Positions 18,521 to 27,860 of a stretch of 64,000 bases of DNA are shown in pieces (within the stretch, counting starts at the first letter, position 1; every line of letters begins with the position of its first letter). Location of the stretch: positions 620,001 to 684,000 of the forward strand of contig CAXXVR010000002.1 of NCBI GenBank assembly GCA_963675955.2, given 5' to 3'. A model generated the notes under the pieces. The model had not been told where the DNA came from and did no database searches. It saw nothing but the letters and a program-made list of their open reading frames with translations. The DNA is from Desulfocicer sp963675955. Its GTDB lineage: Bacteria > Desulfobacterota > Desulfobacteria > Desulfobacterales > Desulfobacteraceae. The position numbers were made by a program, and so were the translations under genes.

Positions 18521-21500
18521 GGTGGGTAAACTGGCACAGTTGCTGGGTGTTCATAGAAATACCATCAGCAACTGGATCAAAACAGAGAAACTCAAAGCAA
18601 CGCCAACGGCGGCCAAACAATACGCCATTTCAAGCCAGGATTTCATTGCTTTCTGCCGGAAAGAAAATATTCCTGATACGATGAGCCAGTCCATCCTGGA
18701 CCAGGCACCTGCCGTTGAGCACCTGCCCGGCATCGCCGAAACAAAAGAAAAACCGGACCTATCCGCACATCAATTTAACTCCGGTAAAAAACTGGGTTCC
18801 GTCATGGTGGTGGGGGGCGGCATTGCCGGCATCCAGGCCACCCTTGATCTTGCCGAAGCCGGATATTATGTCTACATGATAGAAAAAACAGCGGGCATTG
18901 GCGGTGCCATGGCCCAGCTGGACAAAACCTTCCCCACCAATGACTGTTCCATGTGAATTATTGCGCCCAAGTTGGTTGAGTGCGGTCGGCACTTAAACGT
19001 TGAGCTGTTAACCCTGTCCCAGGTGGATCATGTGGACGGGGATGTGGGAAATTTCACGGTAAAAATAAAAAAACAACCCCGCTACATTGATATGGATAAA
19101 TGCATCGCCTGCGGCGTATGCGCGGAGAAATGCCCCAAAAAAGTAGATGATGAGTTCAATATGGGCATAAACAAGCGAAAGGCGGCTTACATTAAATATG
19201 GCCAGTCAGTTCCGCTGAAATATGCCATTGATCCGGAACAGTGCATTTATCTCACCCGGGGAAAATGCCGGGCCTGTGAAAAATTCTGTCCCACCGGGGC
19301 CATTAATTTTGAAGACAAGGAAGAGATCCTCACCATCCATGTGGGGGCCGTGATCCTGGCACCGGGATTTAAACCCTTTGATCCCTCCATTTACGATGTG
19401 TATGGCTACACAAAGCTTAAAGATGTGGTCACCAGCCTGGACTATGAGCGGTTGCTGTCGGCCAGCGGCCCTAACATGGGACATCTCATTCGTCCGTCGG
19501 ACAACCAGGAACCCAAAAAAATTGCCTGGATTCAATGCATCGGTTCCAGAAGCCACAACCGCTGTGACAATACCTTCTGTTCCAGCGTGTGCTGCATGTA
19601 TGCCATCAAACAATCCCTTGTCACTGCGGAACACCTTTCCGGCGATGATATTTCCCAGACCATCTTTTTCATGGATTTAAGAAGCCATGGCAAGGATTTT
19701 GAGCGATATTACAATACCGCCATGGAAAAGGGGGTGCGATTTATCCGGGCAAGGCCCCACACCATAGATCCAGGGAAAAACGGCAACGGTGTTTCCATGC
19801 GATATATCACAGAGCTTGGCGAAACCGTTGATGAAGATTTTGATATGGCCGTATTGTCCATAGGACTTGAGGCATCAGCTGATAATATTTCCCTTGCAAA
19901 GGCCTTTGCCATTGATCTGGATGCCCATCATTTTGCCGCCACCACAAGTTTTACGCCCGTGGAGAGCAGTCGTCCCGGTGTTCTTGTCACCGGTGCTTTT
20001 CAGGCCCCCAAGGCCATTCCCCGCTCCGTGGCCCAGGCCTCGGCGGCGGCAGCATCGGCGGCCACCCTGTTGGTGGATGCCCGGGGAACCCTCACAAAAA
20101 CCAAAACATATCCCGATACCGTGGATATCAGCGGTCAGGCCCCGGCCATAGGTGTTTTTGTCTGTGCCTGCGGTATTAACATCTCCAACGTGGTGGATGT
20201 AAGGGCTGTGGCAGCCTATGCAAAAACCCTTCCCCATGTGGTGTATGTGGAAAATAACCTGTTCACCTGCTCCGCAGACACCCAGGAACTCATTGCGGAA
20301 AAAATCCGGGAACATGGTCTCAATCGGGTTGTCATTGCCGCATGCACCCCCAGAACCCATGAACCCCTGTTCCAGGAAACCTTGAAGGATGCAAGCCTGA
20401 ACGGGTTTATGGTAGAAATGGCCAACATCCGTAACCAGAACGCCTGGGTCCACCAGCGGGAACCGAAAATGGCCACCCAAAAAGCCATGGATCAGGTGCG
20501 CATGGCCGTTGCCAAGATCACCTTCAGCACCCCCCTTTCCCAGGGAAGGCTCAAGGTGAATCAAAAGGTCCTGGTCATTGGCGGCGGGGTGGCAGGCATG
20601 ACATCTGCCCTGGCCATGGCCGATCAGGGATTTAAGACCATGCTTCTGGAAAAAACCGATACCCTGGGCGGCAATGCCAATCAGTTGAATGTTGCCTTCA
20701 AAGGGGAACCGGTCAGGCCCATGATGATAGATCTGATTGATAAGGTGCAGTCCCATGAAAATATTATTGTGTATAAACAGGGAACATTGGATGCGGTTTC
20801 CGGATCTGTGGGGAATTTCAAAGGTTCCATCCTTGTAAACAATACCCCCATGGATATTGATTTTGGTGGGGCTATTCTGGCAACCGGGGCAAAAGAGGCC
20901 ATTCCCCAAAGCTATGGTTACGGCCAGCATCCCCATGTAATGACTCACTTGGAATTTGATCGCAAGGTTATGGCAGACAATAAAACCAATGGCGATGACA
21001 CCGTTGTCTTTATCCAGTGCGTGGGCTCCCGGGAGCCGGAACGTCCCTATTGCAGCCGCATCTGCTGTGTTCACTCCGTTAAAACGGCCATTGAGATTAA
21101 AACCCGGAAGCCCGACGCCCAGGTATTTATCCTTTACAGAGATATGAGAACCTATGGGGTATGGGAAAAATATTACCAGAATGCCCGGGAACTGGGCGTT
21201 ATTTTTATTCGCTATGATCTGGATTCAAAACCTGAGGTGGCCCTGGACCAGGAGGTGATTCAGGTACAAATCACTGATCCCATCATAGGGATGCCCCTGG
21301 CGATTCAGGCCGATTACCTGGTGCTGGCATCGGGGGTGGTGGCCCATGACAACAGCAGGCTCACAGGGCTTTTTAAATGCAATGTGGACAGTGACGGTTT
21401 CTTAAACGAAGCCCATCCCAAGCTGCGTCCGGTGGATATGTCCGTCAACGGGCTGTTCCTGGCTGGCATGTGCAATTATCCCAAACCCCTGGATGAATCC

Positions 21501-21833
21501 ATAGAGCAGGCAACGGCGGCAGCCTCCCGGGCCGGTGTGTTGCTCTCCCGGGAATACATGGAGCTGGATGCCATCAAGTCCTTTGTCACCGACAGATGTG
21601 ATGGGTGTGCCCTGTGTCTGGATGTATGTCCCTATGATGCCATCTCCCTTAAAGAGATCCCCATGGAAAATGGGGAAATCACAAAGCGGGTGGTGACGGA
21701 TTCAGCCCTCTGCAAGGGGTGTGGCATCTGTTTTGCCACCTGTCCCAAGGAGGGGATCATGGTGCACGGATTTACCATGGATGAGCTCAAGGCCCAGGTG
21801 TCTGCGGCCATTGAAGAGATGGTTCCGGCATAG
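18507..21833 (+). CDS. hdrA: Selenocysteine-containing HdrA-like flavoprotein with an N-terminal HTH domain
   Basis: 1108 residues if the in-frame TGA at 18954-18956 is read as selenocysteine (Sec150). The context NDCSM-U-IIAPKLVECGRH fits the HdrA motif that has Cys at this place. Residues 4-58 form a MerR/excisionase-like helix-turn-helix (KLAQLLGVHRNTISNWI). An FAD site GGGIAG lies near 102, two [4Fe-4S] motifs at about 199-262, a second HdrA-like FAD domain from about 690, and a C-terminal two-cluster ferredoxin from Cys1031. GGGAGG sits 8-9 bases before the ATG, and no ribosome site exists after the HTH, so the fusion looks real. HdrA carries out flavin-based electron bifurcation, here presumably driven by the Mvh hydrogenase encoded downstream. 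Annotation software would split this gene at the TGA. Confidence 0.9.
18954..18956 (+). other. In-frame UGA selenocysteine codon in hdrA
   Basis: The same frame continues for 959 further codons in HdrA similarity after this TGA. The flanking residues match the conserved cysteine of HdrA. No clean stem-loop of the mvhD/mvhA type was found downstream, so the SECIS here is either different or weaker. Confidence 0.85.
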
Positions 21834-21878
21834 CTGGACAATATACAAAAAAACGGTGGGGCTAAAAGCCCCGTCGTC

Positions 21879-22018
21879 AGTAATATAACCCACATGGCAG
21901 TGAAAACTTGCCACAATGAAGAGTGAAAAAGCAGTTGCTGATGATGTTAAGTACCCAATACCAATACCAATACCCAGTACCCAGTACCCAATACCCAGTA
22001 CCTGCTTTTTCATATACA
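21879..22018 (-). repeat. Family A repeat (hdrA-mvhD gap), longest heptad array
   Basis: On the minus strand the 12-bp stem ATGAAAAAGCAG/CTGCTTTTTCA encloses about seven GGGTAYT-type heptads. The tracts at 21973-21996 match G3N4G3N4G3N4G3. The second hairpin is TGGCA-AGTTTTCAC-TGCCA. The element ends about 10 bases before the mvhD ATG, inside the transcription unit. Confidence 0.8.
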
Positions 22019-22028
22019 GGAGATAACA

Positions 22029-22469
22029 ATGAACAAACCCTTTGAACCGGTGATTATCGGTTTTCTGTGCAACTGGTGTGCCTATGCCGGAGGAGATCTG
22101 GCAGGGGTATCCCGGCTGCAGTATCCCCCCAACATGCGCCCGGTGCGGGTGATGTGTTCCGGCATGGTTCACCCCAACCTGGTGGCGGATGCCTTTAACA
22201 AGGGAGCCGATGGCGTCATTGTCATGGGCTGACATCTGGGCGAATGTCATTACCTGGATGGTAATACCAAAGCAGCAGCCAGAGCCCATGTCATCAGAAC
22301 CGTTCTGGAAGACAGCGGCATTGATCCCCGGCGTTTTGCCCTGGAGTGGGTCTCCTCTGCGGAAGCCCCGCGATTTGCAGAACTTGTCACCAACTTCACT
22401 GAACGCATCAGAGATTTGGGGGCCCAGGCCCCGGTGCTTGATAAAAGTGCCCAGAATAAGGTAAGTTAA
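22029..22469 (+). CDS. mvhD: Selenocysteine-containing MvhD, electron-transfer subunit
   Basis: 146 residues with the TGA at 22230-22232 read as Sec68. The context IVMG-U-HLGECHYLDGNTKAA matches the MvhD/VhuD motif in which Cys or Sec ligates the [2Fe-2S] cluster. Upstream are CNWCAYAGGD (residues 14-23) and VRVMCSGMVHP. AGGAG precedes the ATG by 7 bases. MvhD passes electrons from the hydrogenase small subunit MvhG to HdrA. Without Sec decoding the protein would stop after 67 residues. The gene lies 195 bases behind hdrA, with a family A repeat between. Confidence 0.9.
22230..22265 (+). promoter_or_regulatory. mvhD UGA with SECIS-like hairpin
   Basis: The TGA (22230-22232) is followed by a 6-bp stem ATTACC/GGTAAT with the pentaloop TGGAT (22249-22265). 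The loop begins 25 bases after the T of the TGA. Bacterial SECIS elements are short stem-loops just downstream of the UGA. The mvhA copy has the same loop at the same distance. Confidence 0.6.
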
Positions 22470-22497
22470 CGATGACCCCTGAACCCAAGGAGACAAC

Positions 22498-23616
22498 ATG
22501 AAAACTTTTTTCAATCTTGTCCAGGATGTGCAGAAAAAAGGGCTGTGTCATCGTTGTGGCGGTTGTGCAACCTTCTGTACGGCCATCAACTATGGCGCAC
22601 TGAAAATCAACAATGACGGCAAACCCGTGTACGACGACATGGAAAAGTGCATTGAATGCGGGCTGTGTTATTCCATATGCCCGGAAATAAATGATCTTGA
22701 AGAAGAGACCCGTCGCAAGGCCGCCTGGAGCGAACCCATGGGCCGGGTCATTGAGACCACGGTGTTGCGGGCATCCGTGCCCACTGTGCGGGAAAAAGCC
22801 ACAGACGGCGGTGCGGTCACCGCGCTGTTACTCCACCTTTTTGATCGCAATCGCATAGATGGTGCCATTGTCACCCGACCCGTGGGAACCTTCCAGAGAG
22901 AACCCCACCTTGCCACCACCCGGGAGGAGATCCTTAATTCCGCCGGACTCTTTTTTGACACCTCCCACGGCATGCAGCAGTTCAGCGACCAGTACATGAC
23001 CTATGCCAGTATCCAGGAATTTGATCCCATGATCAAAAAAAAGCTCAACCGGGTGGCCCTGGTGGGAACCCCCTGCCAGGTTAAGTCCATACGTAAAATG
23101 CAGGTGATGGATCTGGTGCCTTCCGATGCCATCAAGTTCTGCTTTGGGCTTTTCTGCTCGGGGAATTTCACCTTTGGCGAACAAGAGCGGCAGCAGCTGG
23201 CGCAAGCCGGACAGTTTTCCTGGGAAGATGCCGTTAAAATCAATCTTAAAGACCAGTTGATGGTGACCCTGAAATCCGGTGAGGAAAAAACCATTTCCAT
23301 GGAGGAGATGGCCGCCATTAAGCGATATGCCTGCACCTATTGCAATGATTATTCTGCGGAATATGCAGATATTTCCTTTGGGGGCCTTGGTGCCCAGAAG
23401 GGATGGACCACGGTAATCACCCGCACCCCCCTTGGCCGGGCAATTCTGGCCGATGCCAGGGATGCCAGTGTCCTGGATCAATACAGCCTTAAGGACGATG
23501 GCGAATTTGCCACCAGGGCACTGCAGGCCGTGAGACGGGCATCCGCCGAAAAAAAGAAAAAAGCACGGCATGCAAGATATGACATGCAGAAACGGCCTGT
23601 CCGGGTGAACATATAG
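22498..23616 (+). CDS. Ferredoxin-FrhB/FdhB-type flavoprotein (coenzyme F420 hydrogenase beta family)
   Basis: 372 residues with AAGGAG ahead of the ATG. Residues about 14-65 hold two [4Fe-4S] motifs (CHRCGGCATFC and CIECGLCYSICPE), reminiscent of HdrC. The rest is the FrhB/FdhB/FpoF flavoprotein fold, with TDGGAVTALL and LVGTPCQVKSIRKMQ blocks and a Cys pair in CTYCNDYSAEYADISFGG. Family members oxidise or reduce F420 or another soluble carrier through FAD. In this operon HdrB and HdrC are absent and this protein occupies their place. It may therefore be the high-potential electron outlet of the complex, which is inference. The true carrier in a sulfate reducer is unknown. Confidence 0.85.
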   Translation: MKTFFNLVQDVQKKGLCHRCGGCATFCTAINYGALKINNDGKPVYDDMEKCIECGLCYSICPEINDLEEETRRKAAWSEPMGRVIETTVLRASVPTVREKATDGGAVTALLLHLFDRNRIDGAIVTRPVGTFQREPHLATTREEILNSAGLFFDTSHGMQQFSDQYMTYASIQEFDPMIKKKLNRVALVGTPCQVKSIRKMQVMDLVPSDAIKFCFGLFCSGNFTFGEQERQQLAQAGQFSWEDAVKINLKDQLMVTLKSGEEKTISMEEMAAIKRYACTYCNDYSAEYADISFGGLGAQKGWTTVITRTPLGRAILADARDASVLDQYSLKDDGEFATRALQAVRRASAEKKKKARHARYDMQKRPVRVNI

Positions 23617-23654
23617 CTCCATGATTGCGTTTTATGAGACGGACATTTCTGGGT

Positions 23655-23771
23655 ATGTCCCAATATAAACGACCATGGCAAGATCCCTTGCCACAGCAAA
23701 AAATGAAAAACCAAGGTGCACCGAATCCAGTACCCAGTACCCAAAACCCAGCACCCACTTTTTCATATAAA
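23655..23771 (-). repeat. Family A repeat (frhB-like/mvhG gap)
   Basis: The minus strand carries four GGG tracts with 4-base spacers (23733-23756), followed by the second hairpin TGGCAAG-GGAT-CTTGCCA. The outer stem (ATGAAAAAGTGGG/...TTTTTCAT) is more degenerate than in other copies. It sits within the operon, 45 bases before mvhG. Confidence 0.75.
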
Positions 23772-23815
23772 AAAAATGTGATCATCGAGTACGCGTATAA
23801 AGCAGGAGATATAAA

Positions 23816-24757
23816 ATGACTGTAAAAGTTGCAAGCGAATGGCTCAACTCATGTTCAGGGTGTGAGATCTCCATCATTGACATGGGAGAACGGCTGCTGG
23901 ATGTGCTCAAGGTGGCCGATATTGTTCACCTTCCCGCCCTCATGGACAGCAAGTATTTTGGTCAGATGGGGGACGGCACACATCTGGATATTCCCAAGGC
24001 CGATGTGGGCATCATCAGCGGCAGTATCCGCAATGAAGAACATCTGGAAGTGGCAAAAAAGATGCGGGAACGCTGTGATATCATCATCGCCCTTGGCACC
24101 TGTGCCACCCATGGCGGTATCCCGGCCCTTTCCAACTCCTACACCAATGACGCCCTCATGGACCGCTATTACCACACGGAAACCACGGATGATGACGGGC
24201 AAAAATATCCGGATAAAAATATCCCGGCATTGCTGGATGCCTGTTATGCCGTGGATGAAAAAATAAAGGTGGATATCTACCTTCCCGGCTGCCCCCCCCA
24301 CCCGGATCATATTTTCAAGGCCCTGGTGGCCCTGGTGCAGGGTGATGAGCTTAAATTGCCGGACAAATCCGTGTGCGACACCTGTCCCACCATCCGCAGC
24401 GGCAAGGGCAAAATAACCCAAATGAAACGGTTTCTTGAAGCCCCGGAATATGGCGGGGCCGACGAGCCCCTGGATAAGATGAGATGTCTGCTGGAACAGG
24501 GGTATCTGTGCATGGGACCGGTCACCAGGGGGGGATGCGGTGGTGATAAGGTCCTGCCCCGGTGCATATCGGCCCGGGTTCCCTGCCGGGGATGTTATGG
24601 CCCGGTGCAGCACAACGGCAACCAGCGCCTTGACATGCTAAATGCCCTGGCATCCAACGGTATTGATATTGGATCACTGCCGGAAAGTGTATCCTTACTG
24701 AGATTTTCCGGGGGGCATGGCATGCTCCGTCCGGGTTTTAAAAAAAAGGAGAGTTGA
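23816..24757 (+). CDS. mvhG: F420-non-reducing-type [NiFe]-hydrogenase small subunit
   Basis: 313 residues. The proximal-cluster ligands CSGCE start at Cys13, and GTCATHGG (near residue 96) and LPGCPPHPDHI follow in the family order. A second cysteine-rich region (CDTCPTIR, GYLCMGPVTRGGCGG, CRGCYGP) holds the medial and distal clusters. There is no Tat leader, so the enzyme is cytoplasmic, as expected for Mvh partners of Hdr. GGAG precedes the ATG. mvhA begins 3 bases after its stop, so the two are co-translated. Confidence 0.9.
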   Translation: MTVKVASEWLNSCSGCEISIIDMGERLLDVLKVADIVHLPALMDSKYFGQMGDGTHLDIPKADVGIISGSIRNEEHLEVAKKMRERCDIIIALGTCATHGGIPALSNSYTNDALMDRYYHTETTDDDGQKYPDKNIPALLDACYAVDEKIKVDIYLPGCPPHPDHIFKALVALVQGDELKLPDKSVCDTCPTIRSGKGKITQMKRFLEAPEYGGADEPLDKMRCLLEQGYLCMGPVTRGGCGGDKVLPRCISARVPCRGCYGPVQHNGNQRLDMLNALASNGIDIGSLPESVSLLRFSGGHGMLRPGFKKKES

Positions 24758-24760
24758 TCC

Positions 24761-26203
24761 ATGGGTAAAGTGATCAATATACAACCTGTCACCCGCATTG
24801 AAGGCCATGCCTCCATCAGCATTGAGCTGGATGATCAGGGGGATGTGGCAGATGCAAGGGTGAATATCATGTCCCTGAGGGGATTTGAAAAATTTGTGGA
24901 GGGAAAGCCCGCCGAAGAGCTTCCCCGCATTGTAAACCGCATCTGTGGCATCTGTCCCTGGATGCATCATCTGGCCTCCAACAAGGCCGTGGATGGCTGC
25001 TTTGGGGTTACCCCCACCCCCACGGGTCATAAACTGCGGGAGTTGATGCAGACCATTTCCCATGCCGAAGACAAGCTGCTGCATTTCTTTTTTCTGGCAG
25101 CCGCTGACTTTGTCATCGGCCCGGACAGTGACTATGCCGTTCGTAATGTCATCGGCATTGTAAAAGCCAACCCGGAACTGGCAGGCCAGGTGGTGAAAAT
25201 GCGGCAGATGGCAAAGATGATACTGGATAAGTTTTCCAAGAAAACCATCCACCCCGTGGCCGGGGTTCCAGGTGGCTTTGCCAAACCCCTGCTGGAAGAA
25301 GAGAGAAAGGATATCCTGGGGAAAATGCGCCAGATCCTTGATTTTGCCTTGTTCACCATGGATTTTGCCAAAAAGGATATTTTCCCCAAGTACATTGATA
25401 CCATCACCTCTCTTGGGGTGATCAACACGGGATTCATCGGCACCGTGGATGATGAGGGGGCCTTAAATCTTTACGACGGCAAGCTTCGGCTCATGAAGGC
25501 AGATACCTCATATGTGGAGTTTGATCCAGCGGATTACGCCGATTACATTGCCGAAAAGGTGGTGGATCACTCCTATGGAAAATTTCCCTATGCCAAGGTG
25601 TGGGATGAAGGCTTTTCCATGGACCTGGACAATCCCAAAGGGATGTACCGGGCCAACACCCTGGCCCGCATCAATGTTGTGGACAGCATTCCCACCCCAA
25701 GAGCCCAGGCTGAACTTGAGGAATTCCGGGCTCAGTTTGGCAGACCGGCCCAGGCCACTCTGCTCTATCACTATGCAAGGCTCATTGAGGAGATCTATGC
25801 CTGTGAGCGGGCCATTGAAATCCTGGAACACCCGGACATTACCGATCCAAATGTAAGGGCAAAGGTGGAACCTAAAGCCGGGCGGGGTGTGGGATGCGTC
25901 GAAGCTCCCCGGGGTACCTTGATCCACGACTACTCCACCGATGACAATGGGCTTATTACCCGGGCCAACATGATTGTGGGCACCACCCATAACCTTGGTC
26001 CCATCAACATGAGTGTCAACCAGGCTGCCCGGCTTTTGATCAAAAAAGGGGAGTACGACGAGGGCTCGTTAAACAAGATAGAGATGGCGGTGCGCGCCTA
26101 CGACCCCTGAATCAGCTGCGCCACGCATTGCCTGGATGGCAAGCCGGTTATCAGTGTTGATATTAAAGACAGTAAGGGTAAACTTCTCTACCAGAATAAG
26201 TAA
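24761..26203 (+). CDS. mvhA: F420-non-reducing-type [NiFeSe]-hydrogenase large subunit, selenocysteine-containing
   Basis: 480 residues with the TGA at 26108-26110 decoded as Sec450. The N-terminal RICGICP pair (Cys62, Cys65) and the C-terminal DP-U-ISCATH (Sec450, Cys453, His456) supply the four nickel ligands. Sec replaces the first Cys of the second pair, as in NiFeSe enzymes. A 24-residue tail follows His456 and would be removed by the maturation protease. In archaeal Vhu enzymes this Sec segment is a separate micro-subunit; here it is fused. AAGGAG lies 9-10 bases ahead of the ATG. Conventional gene calls would end at Pro449 and miss the active site. Confidence 0.92.
26108..26142 (+). 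promoter_or_regulatory. mvhA UGA with SECIS-like hairpin
   Basis: A 5-bp stem TTGCC/GGCAA with pentaloop TGGAT (26128-26142) follows the TGA. The loop starts 25 bases from the T, identical to mvhD. One stem pair differs from mvhD by a compensating change (A-T to G-C). Confidence 0.6.
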
Positions 26204-26212
26204 CGGAATTTT

Positions 26213-26246
26213 TGGCCCTGGGGTTCCCATGAAAAAACCCAGGGCC
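26213..26246. terminator. Hairpin between convergent mvhA and mttB-like genes
   Basis: GGCCCTGGG and CCCAGGGCC form a perfect 9-bp stem around a 15-16-base loop. Neither side has a long T tract directly after the stem, so it may be a weak bidirectional terminator or an mRNA 3' stabiliser. Confidence 0.5.
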
Positions 26247-26302
26247 ATTATCACCTATTCGTGCCTGATCCGATTTATCAAAAAAAAGGCCTGAAAGTTG
26301 AG

Positions 26303-27718
26303 TTATTTATTGATTGAGTCGATATAGCGGTTCAATGCCTTGTCTGCATCTGACGGCAGGCTTGGCTCCTGGTAATTCTCAAGGAGTTCCTTCCATTTGG
26401 CATTGGCGCGCTGCTCCATGGACAGGGCACCCTTCTGTGTCCAGTTTTCAAAGTTGTTGCGTTCTTCCAGGATCGGACTATAGAATTCTTTTTTGAAATT
26501 TTGAAAGGTGTGCATGTTGGTGAGGTATTCACCTCCGGGACCCACCTGTTTGATCATATCAAAGGCAATTTTCTCCTGGGTGATGGTTTCACCTCGTTTG
26601 ATGCGTCTGCACATGCCGCAGATCTCGGAGTCGATGATGATTTTTTCATAGGAGCTGACAATATATCCTTCAAGGATACCTGCGGAGTGGAGAACAAAGT
26701 TGACGCCGCTCAAGGTGGCCATTTGAAGACTCATCATGGATTCATAGGCGGCCTGGGAATCCATCATCTTGGCATCGGAAAGGGCACCACCGCCCCGGCA
26801 GGGAAGACTATAGTATCGGGCCATCTGGGCCGTGGCCGCAGTGTTGACCGCCATTTCCGGTGCGCCAATGCTCAATGTGCCATAGCGCATGGCTGCACAG
26901 GAGGAAGAACCGGCAAAGACAACAGGGGTGCCTTCCCGCACCAGCTGGGCCAGGGTGATACCTGCCAGAATCTCGGCGTTCTGGACCACCAGTGTGCCTT
27001 CCATGGTCACAGGGGTGGTAGCCCCGGCAATGGAGAGGGAGGAGATGAGTTGGGGCATGCCAGCCCTGGCGTACTCCATGATGGCCCCGGCCATCTTGTC
27101 ATCGTACCCCAAGGGGGTCAGGGAACAAAGAATGCTGACAAAGGGAGGACGTTTGGCCATATCTTCCTCACTGCCAAATACCATGGAAGCCATCTTGATG
27201 GTTTCCTTTGCCGCCTCGGGTCCGGTGCCGGCACCCATGAAGGGCTTGTCCGAATAGCGCATGGATGCATACATCATTCTTGCATTGCGCTCATTGACGT
27301 CAATGTCGTTGGGCTCTGCCATCATGCCGCCGGTGATATCCATGGGATCAAGGCAGTAGGCAAGTTTGGCAAAATTTTCATAATCCGTGAGGGTGGATTT
27401 TCGCCTTCCCTTGTCAAGATCAAGAACAAAGGGGGAGCCGTAACAGGGCATGTAGGCGATGTTATCGCCGCCAATGGTGACATTCTTTTCCGGGTCCCTG
27501 GCATAGAGGGTAAACTCGGAAGGCGCTTTTTTAACCATGGTTTCAACAAGCCCCGGTTTGAAAAAGACCCGTTTACCATCCACCTTGCAACCGGCCTTTG
27601 CCAGTATGTTCCGTGCCGGTTCATAGTTAAAATCAACTCCCACTTCTTCAAGAACCCGCATTGTTGCAGCGTGGATCTCATCCATCTCAGTAGCTGAAAA
27701 ATACTCAAAATAACCCAT
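26303..27718 (-). CDS. Non-pyrrolysine MttB-superfamily corrinoid methyltransferase (betaine-type)
   Basis: 471 residues, with GGAGG 7-8 bases ahead of the ATG. It aligns by eye with the trimethylamine methyltransferase superfamily (MLEEVGVDFNYEPAR-like start, YMPCYGSPFVLDLDKG, MGAGTGPEAAKE). There is no in-frame TAG, so it is not a pyrrolysine enzyme. Non-Pyl members such as MtgB demethylate glycine betaine or related quaternary amines, moving the methyl group to a corrinoid protein. Adjacency to a BCCT carrier supports a betaine-like substrate. No corrinoid protein or corrinoid:tetrahydrofolate methyltransferase is in the window, so these must lie elsewhere. Confidence 0.85.
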   Translation of the reverse strand: MGYFEYFSATEMDEIHAATMRVLEEVGVDFNYEPARNILAKAGCKVDGKRVFFKPGLVETMVKKAPSEFTLYARDPEKNVTIGGDNIAYMPCYGSPFVLDLDKGRRKSTLTDYENFAKLAYCLDPMDITGGMMAEPNDIDVNERNARMMYASMRYSDKPFMGAGTGPEAAKETIKMASMVFGSEEDMAKRPPFVSILCSLTPLGYDDKMAGAIMEYARAGMPQLISSLSIAGATTPVTMEGTLVVQNAEILAGITLAQLVREGTPVVFAGSSSCAAMRYGTLSIGAPEMAVNTAATAQMARYYSLPCRGGGALSDAKMMDSQAAYESMMSLQMATLSGVNFVLHSAGILEGYIVSSYEKIIIDSEICGMCRRIKRGETITQEKIAFDMIKQVGPGGEYLTNMHTFQNFKKEFYSPILEERNNFENWTQKGALSMEQRANAKWKELLENYQEPSLPSDADKALNRYIDSINK

Positions 27719-27860
27719 AATAAACCTCCATTGTTAGTAGTCAGCGCCTTCGCCATATTTAAAATTTGTCCATCTCAATATTATGTTTTGTATTTGCAAG
27801 ATGTTTAAATTATTTTAAATATAGGCTGAACCTAAGGTGGCGAAAGTCTTTGCTGTCTCG

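Noticed and set aside
19875..21074. 399-codon minus-strand frame inside hdrA
   Set aside because: Antisense to a clear HdrA coding region, His/Gly-rich shadow composition, no ribosome site.
21950..22018. CRISPR-like array of short repeats
   Set aside because: The heptad units are contiguous without spacers and sit in the loop of a hairpin; no cas genes are nearby.
26501..27697. 398-codon plus-strand frame antisense to the mttB-like gene
   Set aside because: A mirror frame caused by codon bias; the minus strand gives a full-length family match.
26303..27718. Pyrrolysine-containing trimethylamine methyltransferase
   Set aside because: The gene is open with no in-frame TAG at the Pyl position; it is the non-Pyl branch of the MttB superfamily.
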